From Begonia masoniana (Eukaryota > Streptophyta > Magnoliopsida > Cucurbitales > Begoniaceae): a DNA stretch of 64,000 bases. Where the stretch lies: NCBI GenBank assembly GCA_022432975.1, contig CM039502.1, positions 74,791,497 to 74,855,496 on the forward strand, read 5' to 3'. The position numbers and the translations under genes are program-made. How positions within the stretch are numbered: position 1 is the stretch's first letter; each line of letters begins with the position of its first letter. This document shows, piece after piece, positions 23,691 to 35,700 of this stretch. Under the pieces are notes generated by a model. It had not been told where the DNA came from. It saw only the letters and a list, made by a program, of their open reading frames with translations, and ran no database searches.

Positions 23691-24000
23691 GAGGGCAGAA
23701 TCGTAATTCTGCCCTCGAAAAGCAAGCAGCGACCGGGCGCTGCCATTTGCAGCGCACGGTCGCCGTGTGCGCTGCACAATGCAGCGCCGCGATCGCTGCA
23801 TTGTGCAGCGATCAGGCGCTGCATCGCTGCACATTGCAGCGATCGGGCGCTGCGTTGTGCAGCGCCCAGTCGCTGCGTTGTGCAGTGACTGGTGCAGCGA
23901 TTCACTCCCTCCGCCCTCTGTATTTTGCCTACTCTTTTCTTACCACAGCAGAGAGCAAAACACTTCAACTTTCAGCTCTCTGGAATCCGATTCCAGAGAG
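23691..24000. other. Hairpin cluster in E3 LTR
   Basis: Three kinds of inverted repeat: GAGGGCAGAAT (23691-23701) with ATTCTGCCCTC (23706-23716); multiple GCAGCG/CGCTGC boxes such as CGCTGCATTGTGCAGCG (23738-23905); and CTCTCTGGAATC (23976-23987) with GATTCCAGAGAG (23989-24000), a perfect 12-bp stem with one central base. The same cluster occurs in the right LTR at 32940-33252. Confidence 0.8.
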
Positions 24001-24556
24001 CAAATTCCTCTTTCTCCCTCACATTCTAGCACCCTAAACATTTCAATATTCTTTCGATTTCATTCCCGATCATTGCTAAACATACCACTCAGGCAATACG
24101 TGATAAAACTTCCTAAAAAACAATTGGCGTGGATAGCTCAAAAACTCGAGCATATCCGCACCAATCCTGAAACATTCAAATACAGTTTACAAAATCATTT
24201 AAAACGCTATACAACCAAACAGTTCCAGAATTTCAAAACAAATGTCATTACCTAAACATCCTATAATGTCTATGAAGCTATCAGCCCAAATACCCCAAAA
24301 AGACCCTCAAAACTCTGTACATACTATCCCCACGGGTCAGTGAAGCCTCGACTGCGCCAGCACACCACCGCAGCCATCCTCGATCAACCGGACTCATGCC
24401 TCAGGAGGAGGAACTCTCATCCTCACCTGGATCCTCGATATCTAGATCACCTACACCATACAATACACTATGAGATAAAATTCTCAGTAAGCTCTAGTAA
24501 ATGCGATGCATCGTGCGTATGAGTTCAATAAAACCATGCTTTAATTTATCTTACTA

Positions 24557-27455
24557 TGCAATGCTCAATACGCCTTTCGGCCAATACAATACGCCTTTCG
24601 GCCAATGCTATGCTCAATACGCCTTTCGGCCAATACAATACGCCTTTCGGCCAATGCTATGCTCAATACGCCTTTCGGCCATACAATACGCCTTTCGGCC
24701 AATGCTATGCTCAATACGCCTTTCGGCACAGTTATATCAATACGCCTTTCGGCCAATACAATACGCCTTTCGGCCAATACTATGTTCAATACGCCTTTCG
24801 GCCAATACAATACGCCTTTCGGCCAATACAATACGCCTTTCGGCCAATACAATACGCCTTTCGGCACAGTTATATCAATACGCCTTTCGGCCAATACAAT
24901 ACGCCTTTCGGCCAATACAATACGCCTTTCGGCACAGTTATATCAATACGCCTTTCGGCACAGTTATATCAATACGCCTTTCGGCACAGTTATATCAATA
25001 CGCCTTTCGGCACAGTTATATCAATACGCCTTTCGGCACAGTTATATCAATACGCCTTTCGGCCAATACAATACGCCTTTCGGCCAATACAATACGCCTT
25101 TCGGCCATACAATACGCCTTTCGGCCAATACAATACGCCTTTCGGCCAATACAATACGCCTTTCGGCCAATACAATACGCCTTTCGGCCAATACAATACG
25201 CCTTTCGGCCAATACAATACGCCTTTCGGCCAATACAATACGCCTTTCGGCCAATACAATACGCCTTTCGGCCATACAATACGCCTTTCGGCCAATACAA
25301 TACGCCTTTCGGCCAATACAATACGCCTTTCGGCCAATGCTATGCTCAATACGCCTTTCGGCCAATACAATACGCCTTTCGGCACAGTTATATCAATACG
25401 CCTTTCGGCCAATACAATACGCCTTTCGGCACAGTTATATCAATACGCCTTTCGGCACAGTTATATCAATACGCCTTTCGGCACAGTTATATCAATACGC
25501 CTTTCGGCCAATACAATACGCCTTTCGGCCAATACAATACGCCTTTCGGCACAGTTATATCAATACGCCTTTCGGCCAATACAATACGCCTTTCGGCCAA
25601 TACAATACGCCTTTCGGCCAATACAATACGCCTTTCGGCCAATACAATACGCCTTTCGGCCAATACAATACGCCTTTCGGCCAATACAATACGCCTTTCG
25701 GCACAGTTATATCAATACGCCTTTCGGCCAATACAATACGCCTTTCGGCCAATACAATACGCCTTTCGGCCAATGCTATGCTCAATACGCCTTTCGGCCA
25801 ATACAATACGCCTTTCGGCACAGTTATATCAATACGCCTTTCGGCCAATACAATACGCCTTTCGGCACAGTTATATCAATACGCCTTTCGGCACAGTTAT
25901 ATCAATACGCCTTTCGGCACAGTTATATCAATACGCCTTTCGGCCAATACAATACGCCTTTCGGCCAATACAATACGCCTTTCGGCACAGTTATATCAAT
26001 ACGCCTTTCGGCACAGTTATATCAATACGCCTTTCGGCACAGTTATATCAATACGCCTTTCGGCCAATACAATACGCCTTTCGGCCAATACAATACGCCT
26101 TTCGGCACAGTTATATCAATACGCCTTTCGGCCAATACAATACGCCTTTCGGCACAGTTATATCAATACGCCTTTCGGCCAATACAATACGCCTTTCGGC
26201 CAATACAATACGCCTTTCGGCCAATACAATACGCCTTTCGGCACAGTTATATCAATACGCCTTTCGGCCAATACAATACGCCTTTCGGCCAATACAATAC
26301 GCCTTTCGGCACAGTTATATCAATACGCCTTTCGGCACAGTTATATCAATACGCCTTTCGGCACAGTTATATCAATACGCCTTTCGGCCAATACAATACG
26401 CCTTTCGGCCAATACAATACGCCTTTCGGCACAGTTATATCAATACGCCTTTCGGCCAATACAATACGCCTTTCGGCCAATACAATACGCCTTTCGGCCA
26501 ATACAATACGCCTTTCGGCCAATACAATACGCCTTTCGGCCAATACAATACGCCTTTCGGCACAGTTATATCAATACGCCTTTCGGCACAGTTATATCAA
26601 TACGCCTTTCGGCACAGTTATATCAATACGCCTTTCGGCCAATACAATACGCCTTTCGGCACAGTTATATCAATACGCCTTTCGGCACAGTTATATCAAT
26701 ACGCCTTTCGGCCAATACAATACGCCTTTCGGCACAGTTATATCAATACGCCTTTCGGCACAGTTATATCAATACGCCTTTCGGCACAGTTATATCAATA
26801 CGCCTTTCGGCACAGTTATATCAATACGCCTTTCGGCACAGTTATATCAATACGCCTTTCGGCACAGTTATATCAATACGCCTTTCGGCCAATACAATAC
26901 GCCTTTCGGCCAATACAATACGCCTTTCGGCACAGTTATATCAATACGCCTTTCGGCACAGTTATATCAATACGCCTTTCGGCACAGTTATATCAATACG
27001 CCTTTCGGCACAGTTATATCAATACGCCTTTCGGCACAGTTATATCAATACGCCTTTCGGCACAGTTATATCAATACGCCTTTCGGCCAATACAATACGC
27101 CTTTCGGCACAGTTATATCAATACGCCTTTCGGCCAATACAATACGCCTTTCGGCACAGTTATATCAATACGCCTTTCGGCCAATACAATACGCCTTTCG
27201 GCCAATACAATACGCCTTTCGGCCAATACAATACGCCTTTCGGCACAGTTATATCAATACGCCTTTCGGCACAGTTATATCAATACGCCTTTCGGCCAAT
27301 ACAATACGCCTTTCGGCCAATACAATACGCCTTTCGGCACAGTTATATCAATACGCCTTTCGGCACAGTTATATCAATACGCCTTTCGGCCAATACAATA
27401 CGCCTTTCGGCCAATACAATACGCCTTTCGGCCAATACAATACGCCTTTCGGCAC
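24557..27455. repeat. CAATACGCCTTTCGGC minisatellite, left E3 LTR (~2.9 kb)
   Basis: All units share the core CAATACGCCTTTCGGC, preceded by CAATA (21-bp unit), ACAGTTATAT (26-bp unit) or CAATGCTATGCT (28-bp unit). The 26-bp unit is very common here but occurs only once in the right LTR. None of the units has a stop codon in any plus-strand frame, so all three frames are open for ~2.9 kb; this is not evidence of a protein. Confidence 0.97.
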
Positions 27456-28094
27456 AGATTAAAGGGTACATACCGAGAGTTGCGAGAGGAGGAGAAACGT
27501 GAAAGAAACGGAACGAACGGGAGGGAGAAACGGAGTGGATTCGTGAAATCGTCGGCGGCTGGCAGAGAGGGTTCGCGAGGGTTTTTTGCTCTCTGGATCG
27601 ATTTTCAAATGAAAATCGTTAAGGCTTTTTGCCTTTAAGTAATAATCACTTAATTAAATGGCTAATTGACGATTTTGCCCTTCTTTAGTTTTTATATAGA
27701 TTTCTTCTTTCGGTTCGTCAATCGTCCAGCTATTCGGTTTCCCCAAATCTCCTTATTTCGCCAATAAGCCAACTCGTTATTTGGATTTAACAAAATGTCC
27801 GTTTGCAATTTGGACCTCGTTTACTATTTTTATTAAAACGTCATTTACTTCGATAAAGGTAATTACTCGGAATATAGCGTTTAATCTCCGAAAATTCCCA
27901 TAATTTCCTTAAAATTTCTATTAATCGTTAGGATCGTAATGACGCCTTCTTTTCGTTAAAATGGACCTGATTTGACATATTTACCAAAAATGCCATTATA
28001 AAATGAAATAACCATATAATATATTATATCTGAAATCCGTACAAGCCGGATATTACATTCTACTCTCCTTATTCAGAATTTTGTCCACAAAATT

Positions 28095-31000
28095 AAATCA
28101 TGAAAACAAATCAGGATACATAGTCATCATATCCTGCTGTCGTTCCCACGTAGCCTCATCCACCTCATGGTTCGCCATAGGGCTTTGACCAGCGGAATCT
28201 CTTGTTGCGTAAGACTTTGGTGGAATACTCCAAAATGCGTACCGGCCTCACCTCATAATTCAAGGTAGGCTGTACCTCGATCTCCGTAGTCTCCACAATA
28301 TGCGACGGGTCGCGCAAGCACTTCCGAAGCATAGATACATGAAATACATCGTGGATACCCTCCATAGAAGTCGGAAGCTGCAACCTGTACGCCAACTTCC
28401 GATCCTCTTTAGAATAGAAAAGGGCCCCACATAACGAGGGTTTAGCTTGCCCCTCCTTCCAAATCTCGCTACGCCTTGAACGGAGAAAACTTTCAAATAA
28501 CCTCATCGCCTTCCTCGAACTCTAGCTCTCTCCGTCTGGTGTCAGCATAGCTCTTCTGTCTGCTCTGAGCTACCTCTATACGCTGTCGAATAATGGCAAT
28601 CTTCTCTGCCGTCTGCTGTAGAATCTCAGGACCAACGATGCTGGCCTCGCCAACCTCGTCCCAATACAACAGAGATCTACACTTTCGACCATACAGCGCC
28701 TCATATGGAGCCATGCCAATAGTAGCCTGGAAGCTGTTGTTGTACGAGAACTCAACCAGGGGTAAATATCGGCTCCACGAGCCCTGAAACTCCAGCACAC
28801 AAGCTCTGAGCATATCCTCAAGTATCTGATTCGTCCTTTCTGTCTGACCATCGGTCTGAGGATGGAATGCCGTGCTGAAACTAAGCTGAGTCCCCATAGC
28901 TCTGTGTAAACTCTTCCAGAACTTCGATGTGAATCTCGGATCTCTGTCTGAGACAATAGAAGAACTGGCACTCGTGCAGTCTGACAATCTCCTGCACATA
29001 AAGCTCGGCGAGCTGATCCATAGAAGATGCTATCCTCACAGATAAGAAGTGGGCCGACTTTGTCAATCGGGTCCACAATAACCCAAATGCCGTCATGGCC
29101 TCTCGTAGTCCTCGGGAGTCCACAATGAAATCCATGGAGATCTGCTCCCACTTCCACTCCGGAATCGGCAGTGGCAATAACGTTCCGGCCGGTCTCTGGT
29201 GCTCTGCCTTACATGTGACATACTAGGCAGGTCTCAACGTACATGGCAACCTCCCTCTTCATGTTCGGCCACCAGAAATGTTGTTTCAAATCCCGGTACA
29301 TCTTGGTACTCCCGGGTGCACAGACTATGCCGAAGAATGTGCCTCGACCAATATCTCCTTCTTCAGATCCTCGTCGCTAGGTACGTACCACCTACGCCTG
29401 AACTTTAGAATACCATTCTCTGATAGATGAAAATCCGACGAGTCTCCCAATGTCATGCTGGATCGAAGCTCCATACACTCCGTATCATTCTGCTGAGCTT
29501 CACGTATACGATCCAGAATAGTCGGCCTGAGAGAAATGTTGGCAAGCATACTGGACAACTCTGCCACTATCTCCACATCGAATCTCTCAATCTTAGACCG
29601 CAGCGTAACTGACATCGCTGCTAATAAAGGCTGACTCGCAGAAGGCACTCTACTCAAGGCATCAGCAACCTTGTTCGCCTTCCCCGGATGGTACTTGATG
29701 TCAAAATCATAATCTTTGACGAACTCAAGCCATCGTCTCTGTCGCATGTTCAGCTCCTTTTGCGTAAATAAGTACTTCAGGCTCTTGTGGTCAGAAAATA
29801 TCTCGCACTGCTGCCCATATAAATAATGTCTTCATATCTTCAGTGCGAAGACCACAGCTGCTAACTCAAGGTCGTGTGCAGGGTAGTTCTGCTCATACGG
29901 CCTCAACTGCCGAGAAGCATAAGAAATAACTTTCCCCTCATGCATCAATACACAACCGAGTCCCACTCCAGAAGCATCACAGTAAACACTGAATCTGACA
30001 CCATCAACGGGTAGTGCCAGTACTGGAGCGGTGGTCAATCTCTGCTTTAACTCCACAAAACTATCATCACAAGCAGACGACCATACAAATCTCTCGTTCT
30101 TCCGAGTCAATCGTGTAAGAGGAAGTGCGATCTTCGAGAATCCCTCAATAAACTTCCGATAATAACCGGCCAATCCGAGAAATCCACGCACATCTCGTAC
30201 GTTCTTCGGCTGTGGCCAATCTCTGACCACCTGAATCTTGCTCGGATCCACAGAAACTCCGTCCTGTGATATAATATGGCCAAGGAAGCTAACTCTGTCA
30301 AGCCAGAACTCGCACTTCAAAAACTTGGGATATAGCTGGTGCTCGCATAAAATCCCCAGAACAATCCTCAGATGCTCCTCGTGCTCTTCTCTAGACTTAG
30401 AGTAAATCAGGATATCGTCGATGAAACCACCACGAACTTGTCCAGATACTCCTTGAAGACACGATTCATCAGATCCATGAACGCTTGCAGGGGCATTAGT
30501 AAGTCCAAAAGACATGACAAGGAACTCATAATGCCCATACCTCGTTCGGAAAGCCGTCTTCTGAATATCATCTCTCCGGACTTTCAGCTGATAATAACCA
30601 GAGCGCAGATCGATCCTGGAAAATACTCGGGCACCCTGTAGCTGATCAAACAAGTCATCAATACGGGGCAGTGGATACTTATTCTTCACCGTGAGCTTAT
30701 TCCGCTCCCTATAATCGATACACATCCTGAGGGTCCCGTCTTTCTTCTTAACAAACAGAACGGGCGCACCCCCAGGGTGAAACACTGGGTCGAATAAATC
30801 CTTTCTCTAACAGCTCATCCAGCTGAGTCTCCTACTCTCTCAACTCAGCTGGTGCTAACCGATACGGGTTCTTGAACCTCGGCGCAGAGTTAGGATAGAC
30901 ATCAGCAGTGAACTCGATCTCCCGGTCTGGGGGTAACCCGGGAAGATCATCAAGAAATATCCCAGAGAACTCTCTGACAATAGGAATGTCGCTCGGCTTC

Positions 31001-31430
31001 AATCCGCTGAGCAAATGACAATCAAAGACAGAGGCCAAATAAATAGAGCACGCACCTTTGAACTGCTCGTTGACCATCATGGAATAAGAAATAGGCGATC
31101 CACTCAATCGGTTCATCGCCTGATATGAAAACTCGGCTCTGTCCGGGGGTCGGAAGGTCACAATCCCGGAACGACAGTCGATGGTGGCGAAGTGCTGTGC
31201 TAGCCAGTCCATCCCCAAATAAGATCGTATCGCTCTATGCTCATAACTATCAGGCGAGCATAGAGGGTAATACTCCCCACTGAGACGACATTGCCCTGGA
31301 GAATACGATCTGACTGCATATGCTCTCCCGAAGGCAGCATCACACTATACTCATACTCTGACAGCTCAGACTCTAACCCCAATCTAGCCATACATACAGT
31401 CGATACGAAGGAGTGTGTAGCTCCTGTATC
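28095..31430 (-). pseudogene. E3 pol: protease, RT, RNase H, integrase, chromodomain-type tail
   Basis: Domains in order on the minus strand: aspartic protease (LMDTGATHSFVS, 31430); RT ([40 protein letters not shown], catalytic FIDD 30425-30414); RNase H ([26 protein letters not shown]); integrase core with D (ISMDF), D (VSDRD) and E (TERT) all kept; then FHVSMLRKCLRDP and a chromodomain-like end. A pair of compensating frame changes garbles the residues between NAPA and FIDD. Other frame changes lie near 31205, 30800, 29820, 29190 and 28500. The order RNase H before integrase and the tail place it in Ty3/gypsy chromoviruses, Tekay/Del-like. Catalytic residues are intact, so it looks young; several frame changes could be consensus errors. 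Confidence 0.9.
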
Positions 31431-32568
31431 CATCAAAGTAAATACCGTAGCGCCCATGAGTAAAATAGTACCTGCAATCACAGCAGGCTGAGCCTCATCA
31501 TCCACGTCGTCAGGCTCAATAAAAGCAAAAATCCTGGGCACAACTCTCTTCCGATCACCGCCTGACTGATCTAGACCCCGTTTCGGGCAGTCTCTAGCAA
31601 AACGGCCTGGCTCCCCACACCAATAACATACATTCGTGCCCATCCGGAACTGGCCAATGTGTTCCCTCTGACACTTCGGGCAAATAGGTATCTGAGAAGC
31701 CACTTGTACCTGCTTCCCCTTTCCCCGGTCATTACCTCCCTCAAGAGGTCTCTTCACACCCTCTGCTGCTGCTGAGGCTGTGCTCTCGGCTGCCAACCTC
31801 GTGACTGAGGTCGAATCTCTCGGAAGAAGGCCCTTAGCTGGCTCCCTCGGCTTGACAGAACTCTGATCTACTGCCTCAATATCCAGAGCTCTAGCCACAA
31901 TGTCGTCGTAGGATACATTCCGTACCCCAGATATCGTAAGGCGCATCCGGAACTCCTGGCTAAGTCCCTGTAAGAATCGGCGTACCTTGTCCTCGTTGAC
32001 GCCGACCTGGCGCGGTGCAAATCGAGACAGCGCCTCAAATCTCCTAACGTATCTCGGCAATAGAAGCAGTCTGTCTCAACTGCATAAACTCGGCCATCTT
32101 CGCCTCGCGAACGGTATGACTGAAATATTTATCGTAGAACAACTCTCTGAATCTCTCCATCCCATAACCAACACATCTGTATACGTCTGGATGGAATCCC
32201 ACCAAAACCGGGCGTCCAGGGCCAAGTGGTAGGTCACCAAGGCAACTTTCTCTCCGTCCTCGATGCTAGCATATCTCAGCATATCCTCCATAGTGCGAAT
32301 CCACTCCTCAGCTGAAGAGGGATCCGTAGACTGTCCGGTAAATACAGGGGGCTGAAGCTTTTGAAATCTCTCCATCCCCCGATTGCCCATAATAGCTGTC
32401 TCCCGAGCTCTAACGCCCTCTCGATCAATCATAGTGCCCAGCTGCTGTGACTGTCTCTCCATCTGCTGAGACTGTCGCTCCATGTGCTGAGACTGCTGGG
32501 CGATAAAGTCCTTAAGTGTATCAATCGTGTCATCTCGGTCGTCTCGGTCCTTTCTTTGACGCACCCAT
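31431..32568 (-). pseudogene. E3 gag
   Basis: The likely ATG is at 32568; one extra G then breaks the frame (related elements start MVR). From 32564 the reading line gives a Gln/Met-rich coil (QQSQHMERQSQQMERQ), MERFQKLQPPVFTGQSTDP, WIRTMEDMLRYA and TYHLALDARFWWDS. After frame changes near 32160 and 32070 come RRFEALSRFAPRQ and one zinc knuckle CYWCGEPGRFARDC (31628-31587). Gag builds the particle; the knuckle binds genomic RNA. Confidence 0.88.
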
Positions 32569-32581
32569 GTTTATATCACTC

Positions 32582-32646
32582 CTATAAATTTAAAAGCAAA
32601 TATCTCTAAGAAAACAGAAATCAGATAAAACTATAAGCATACTTAC
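32582..32646 (-). other. Intron-like leader segment of E3
   Basis: On the minus strand CAACT|GTAAGTATG (donor at 32646) and TTTATAG|GAG (acceptor at 32582) enclose 65 nt directly upstream of the gag ATG. Counterparts lie in E1, E2, E4 and H. Confidence 0.55.
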
Positions 32647-32714
32647 AGTTGATGAAGAATGTCAGCGTAGTGGCTGTGCAGTCGAGCAGTCTACAGAACC
32701 GATTTTTAAACCCG

Positions 32715-32731
32715 GGGGCTCTGATACCATA
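32715..32731 (-). promoter_or_regulatory. E3 primer-binding site (tRNA-Met)
   Basis: The minus strand reads TGGTATCAGAGCC beside the 5' LTR, a perfect initiator tRNA-Met match. Confidence 0.88.
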
Positions 32732-32733
32732 AA

Positions 32734-35700
32734 TGTAACGACCCTAATACTGTACCCGTATTTTCGTACTATTTTTTTTTTATCCTAATAATTTTAACTA
32801 AACTCTAGGCAGAATCTAAACGAAATCGAAACCAGAATCGAAATCGGAATGAAATTGAACCTTGAAAGCATTTAAAACAAACGTTTAATAAATAATTAAA
32901 CTTAAAACATTAATTAAAACTTTAAAAAAATCAAATTGAAAAGAGGGAGGGCAGAATCGGAATTCTGCCCTCGACAAGCACAGCGACCGGGCGCTGCCAT
33001 TTGCAGCGCACGTCGCCGGTGCGCTGCACAATGCAGCGCGCGATTCGCTGCATTGTGCAGCGATCAGGCGCTGCATCGCTGCACATTGCAGCGATCTGGG
33101 CGCTGCGTTGTGCAGCGCCCAGTCGCTGCGTTTTGCAGTGACTGGGTCAGCTTCACCTCCCTTTGCCCTCTGTATTTTTGCCTACGCTTTTCTTACCCAC
33201 GCCGGAGCAAAACACTTCAACTTTCAGCTCTCTGGAATCCGATTCCAGAGAGCAAATTCCTCTTTCTCCCTCACATTCTAGCACCCTAAACATTTCAATA
33301 TTCTTTCGATTTCATTCCCGATCATTGCTAAACATACCACTCAGGCAATACGTGATAAAACTTCCTAAAAACAATTGGCGTGGATAGCTCAAAAACTCGA
33401 GCATATCCGCACCAATCCTGAAACATTCAAATACAGTTTACAAAATCATTTAAAACGCTATACACCAAAAAAACATTCCAGAATTTTCAAACAATGTCAT
33501 TACCTAAACATCCTATAATGTCTATAAGCTATCAGCCCAAATACCCCAAAAAGACCCTCAAAACTCTGTACATACTATCCCCCACGGTGGTGAAGCCTCG
33601 ACTGCGCCATCAACACCACCGCAGCCATCCTCGATCAACCGGACTCATGCCTCAGGAGGAGAATCTCATCCTCACCTGGATCCTCGATATCTAGATCACC
33701 TACACCATACATACACTATGAGATAAAAATCTCAGTAAAGCTCAGTAAATGCGATGCATGCTGTCGTATGAGTTCAATAAAACCATGCTTTAATTTATCT
33801 TACTATGCAATGCTCAATACGCCTTTCGGCCAATACAATACGCCTTTCGGCCAATGCTATGCTCAATACGCCTTTCGGCCAATACAATACCCTTTCGGCC
33901 AATACAATACCCTTTCGGCCAATGCTATGCTCAATACGCCTTTCGGCCAATACAATACGCCTTTCGGCCAATGCTATGCTCAATACGCCTTTCGGCACAG
34001 TTATATCAATACGCCTTTCGGCCAATACAATACGCCTTTCGGCCAATACAATACCCTTTCGGCCAATACAATACCCTTTCGGCCAATACAATACGCCTTT
34101 CGGCCAATACAATACGCCTTTCGGCCAATACAATACCCTTTCGGCCAATGCTATGCTCAATACGCCTTTCGGCCAATGCTATGCTCAATACGCCTTTCGG
34201 CCAATGCTATGCTCAATACGCCTTTCGGCCAATACAATACCCTTTCGGCCAATGCTATGCTCAATACGCCTTTCGGCCAATACAATACCCTTTCGGCCAA
34301 TACAATACCCTTTCGGCCAATACAATACCCTTTCGGCCAATACAATACCCTTTCGGCCAATGCTATGCTCAATACGCCTTTCGGCCAATACAATACCCTT
34401 TCGGCCAATACAATACGCCTTTCGGCCAATACAATACCCTTTCGGCCAATACAATACCCTTTCGGCCAATACAATACGCCTTTCGGCCAATGCTATGCTC
34501 AATACGCCTTTCGGCCAATGCTATGCTCAATACGCCTTTCGGCCAATACAATACGCCTTTCGGCCAATACAATACGCCTTTCGGCCAATACAATACGCCT
34601 TTCGGCCAATACAATACGCCTTTCGGCCAATACAATACGCCTTTCGGCCAATACAATACGCCTTTCGGCCAATACAATACGCCTTTCGGCCAATACAATA
34701 CGCCTTTCGGCCAATACAATACGCCTTTCGGCCAATACAATACGCCTTTCGGCCAATACAATACGCCTTTCGGCCAATACAATACGCCTTTCGGCCAATA
34801 CAATACGCCTTTCGGCCAATACAATACGCCTTTCGGCCAATACAATACGCCTTTCGGCCAATGCTATGCTCAATACGCCTTTCGGCCAATACAATACGCC
34901 TTTCGGCCAATACAATACGCCTTTCGGCCAATACAATACGCCTTTCGGCCAATACAATACGCCTTTCGGCCAATACAATACGCCTTTCGGCCAATACAAT
35001 ACGCCTTTCGGCCAATACAATACGCCTTTCGGCCAATACAATACGCCTTTCGGCCAATACAATACGCCTTTCGGCCAATACAATACGCCTTTCGGCCAAT
35101 ACAATACGCCTTTCGGCCAATACAATACGCCTTTCGGCCAATACAATACGCCTTTCGGCCAATACAATACGCCTTTCGGCCAATACAATACGCCTTTCGG
35201 CCAATACAATACGCCTTTCGGCCAATACAATACGCCTTTCGGCCAATACAATACGCCTTTCGGCCAATACAATACGCCTTTCGGCCAATACAATACGCCT
35301 TTCGGCCAATACAATACGCCTTTCGGCCAATACAATACGCCTTTCGGCCAATACAATACGCCTTTCGGCCAATGCTATGCTCAATACGCCTTTCGGCCAA
35401 TACAATACGCCTTTCGGCCAATACAATACGCCTTTCGGCCAATACAATACGCCTTTCGGCCAATACAATACGCCTTTCGGCCAATACAATACGCCTTTCG
35501 GCCAATACAATACGCCTTTCGGCCAATACAATACGCCTTTCGGCCAATGCTATGCTCAATACGCCTTTCGGCCAATACAATACGCCTTTCGGCCAATACA
35601 ATACGCCTTTCGGCCAATACAATACGCCTTTCGGCCAATACAATACGCCTTTCGGCCAATACAATACGCCTTTCGGCCAATACAATACGCCTTTCGGCCA

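Larger units (their letters stand above)
23473..28057 (-). mobile_element. Element E3, 3' LTR (4,585 bp)
   Basis: In plus coordinates TGTAACGACCC to GGATATTACA, preceded by ATACT (23468-23472). The matching ATACT follows the other LTR at 37469. The polypurine tract read on the minus strand (AAGGAGAGTAGAA) sits at 28058-28070. More than 60% of the LTR is minisatellite. Compared with the right LTR it lacks about 490 bp next to the array, including a conserved GAG|GTAAGT site. Confidence 0.95.

Noticed and set aside
23747..24255. Cys/Ala-rich frames over the GCAGCG boxes
   Set aside because: They arise from the palindromic GCAGCG/CGCTGC tract on both strands; LTR sequence without coding role.
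24501..27638. Long open frames (up to ~1,045 codons) across the CAATACGCCTTTCGGC array in all three plus-strand frames
   Set aside because: The repeat units contain no stop codon in any plus frame, so openness is automatic; composition is purely repeat-derived and the array lies in an LTR. The same applies to 33768-36492.
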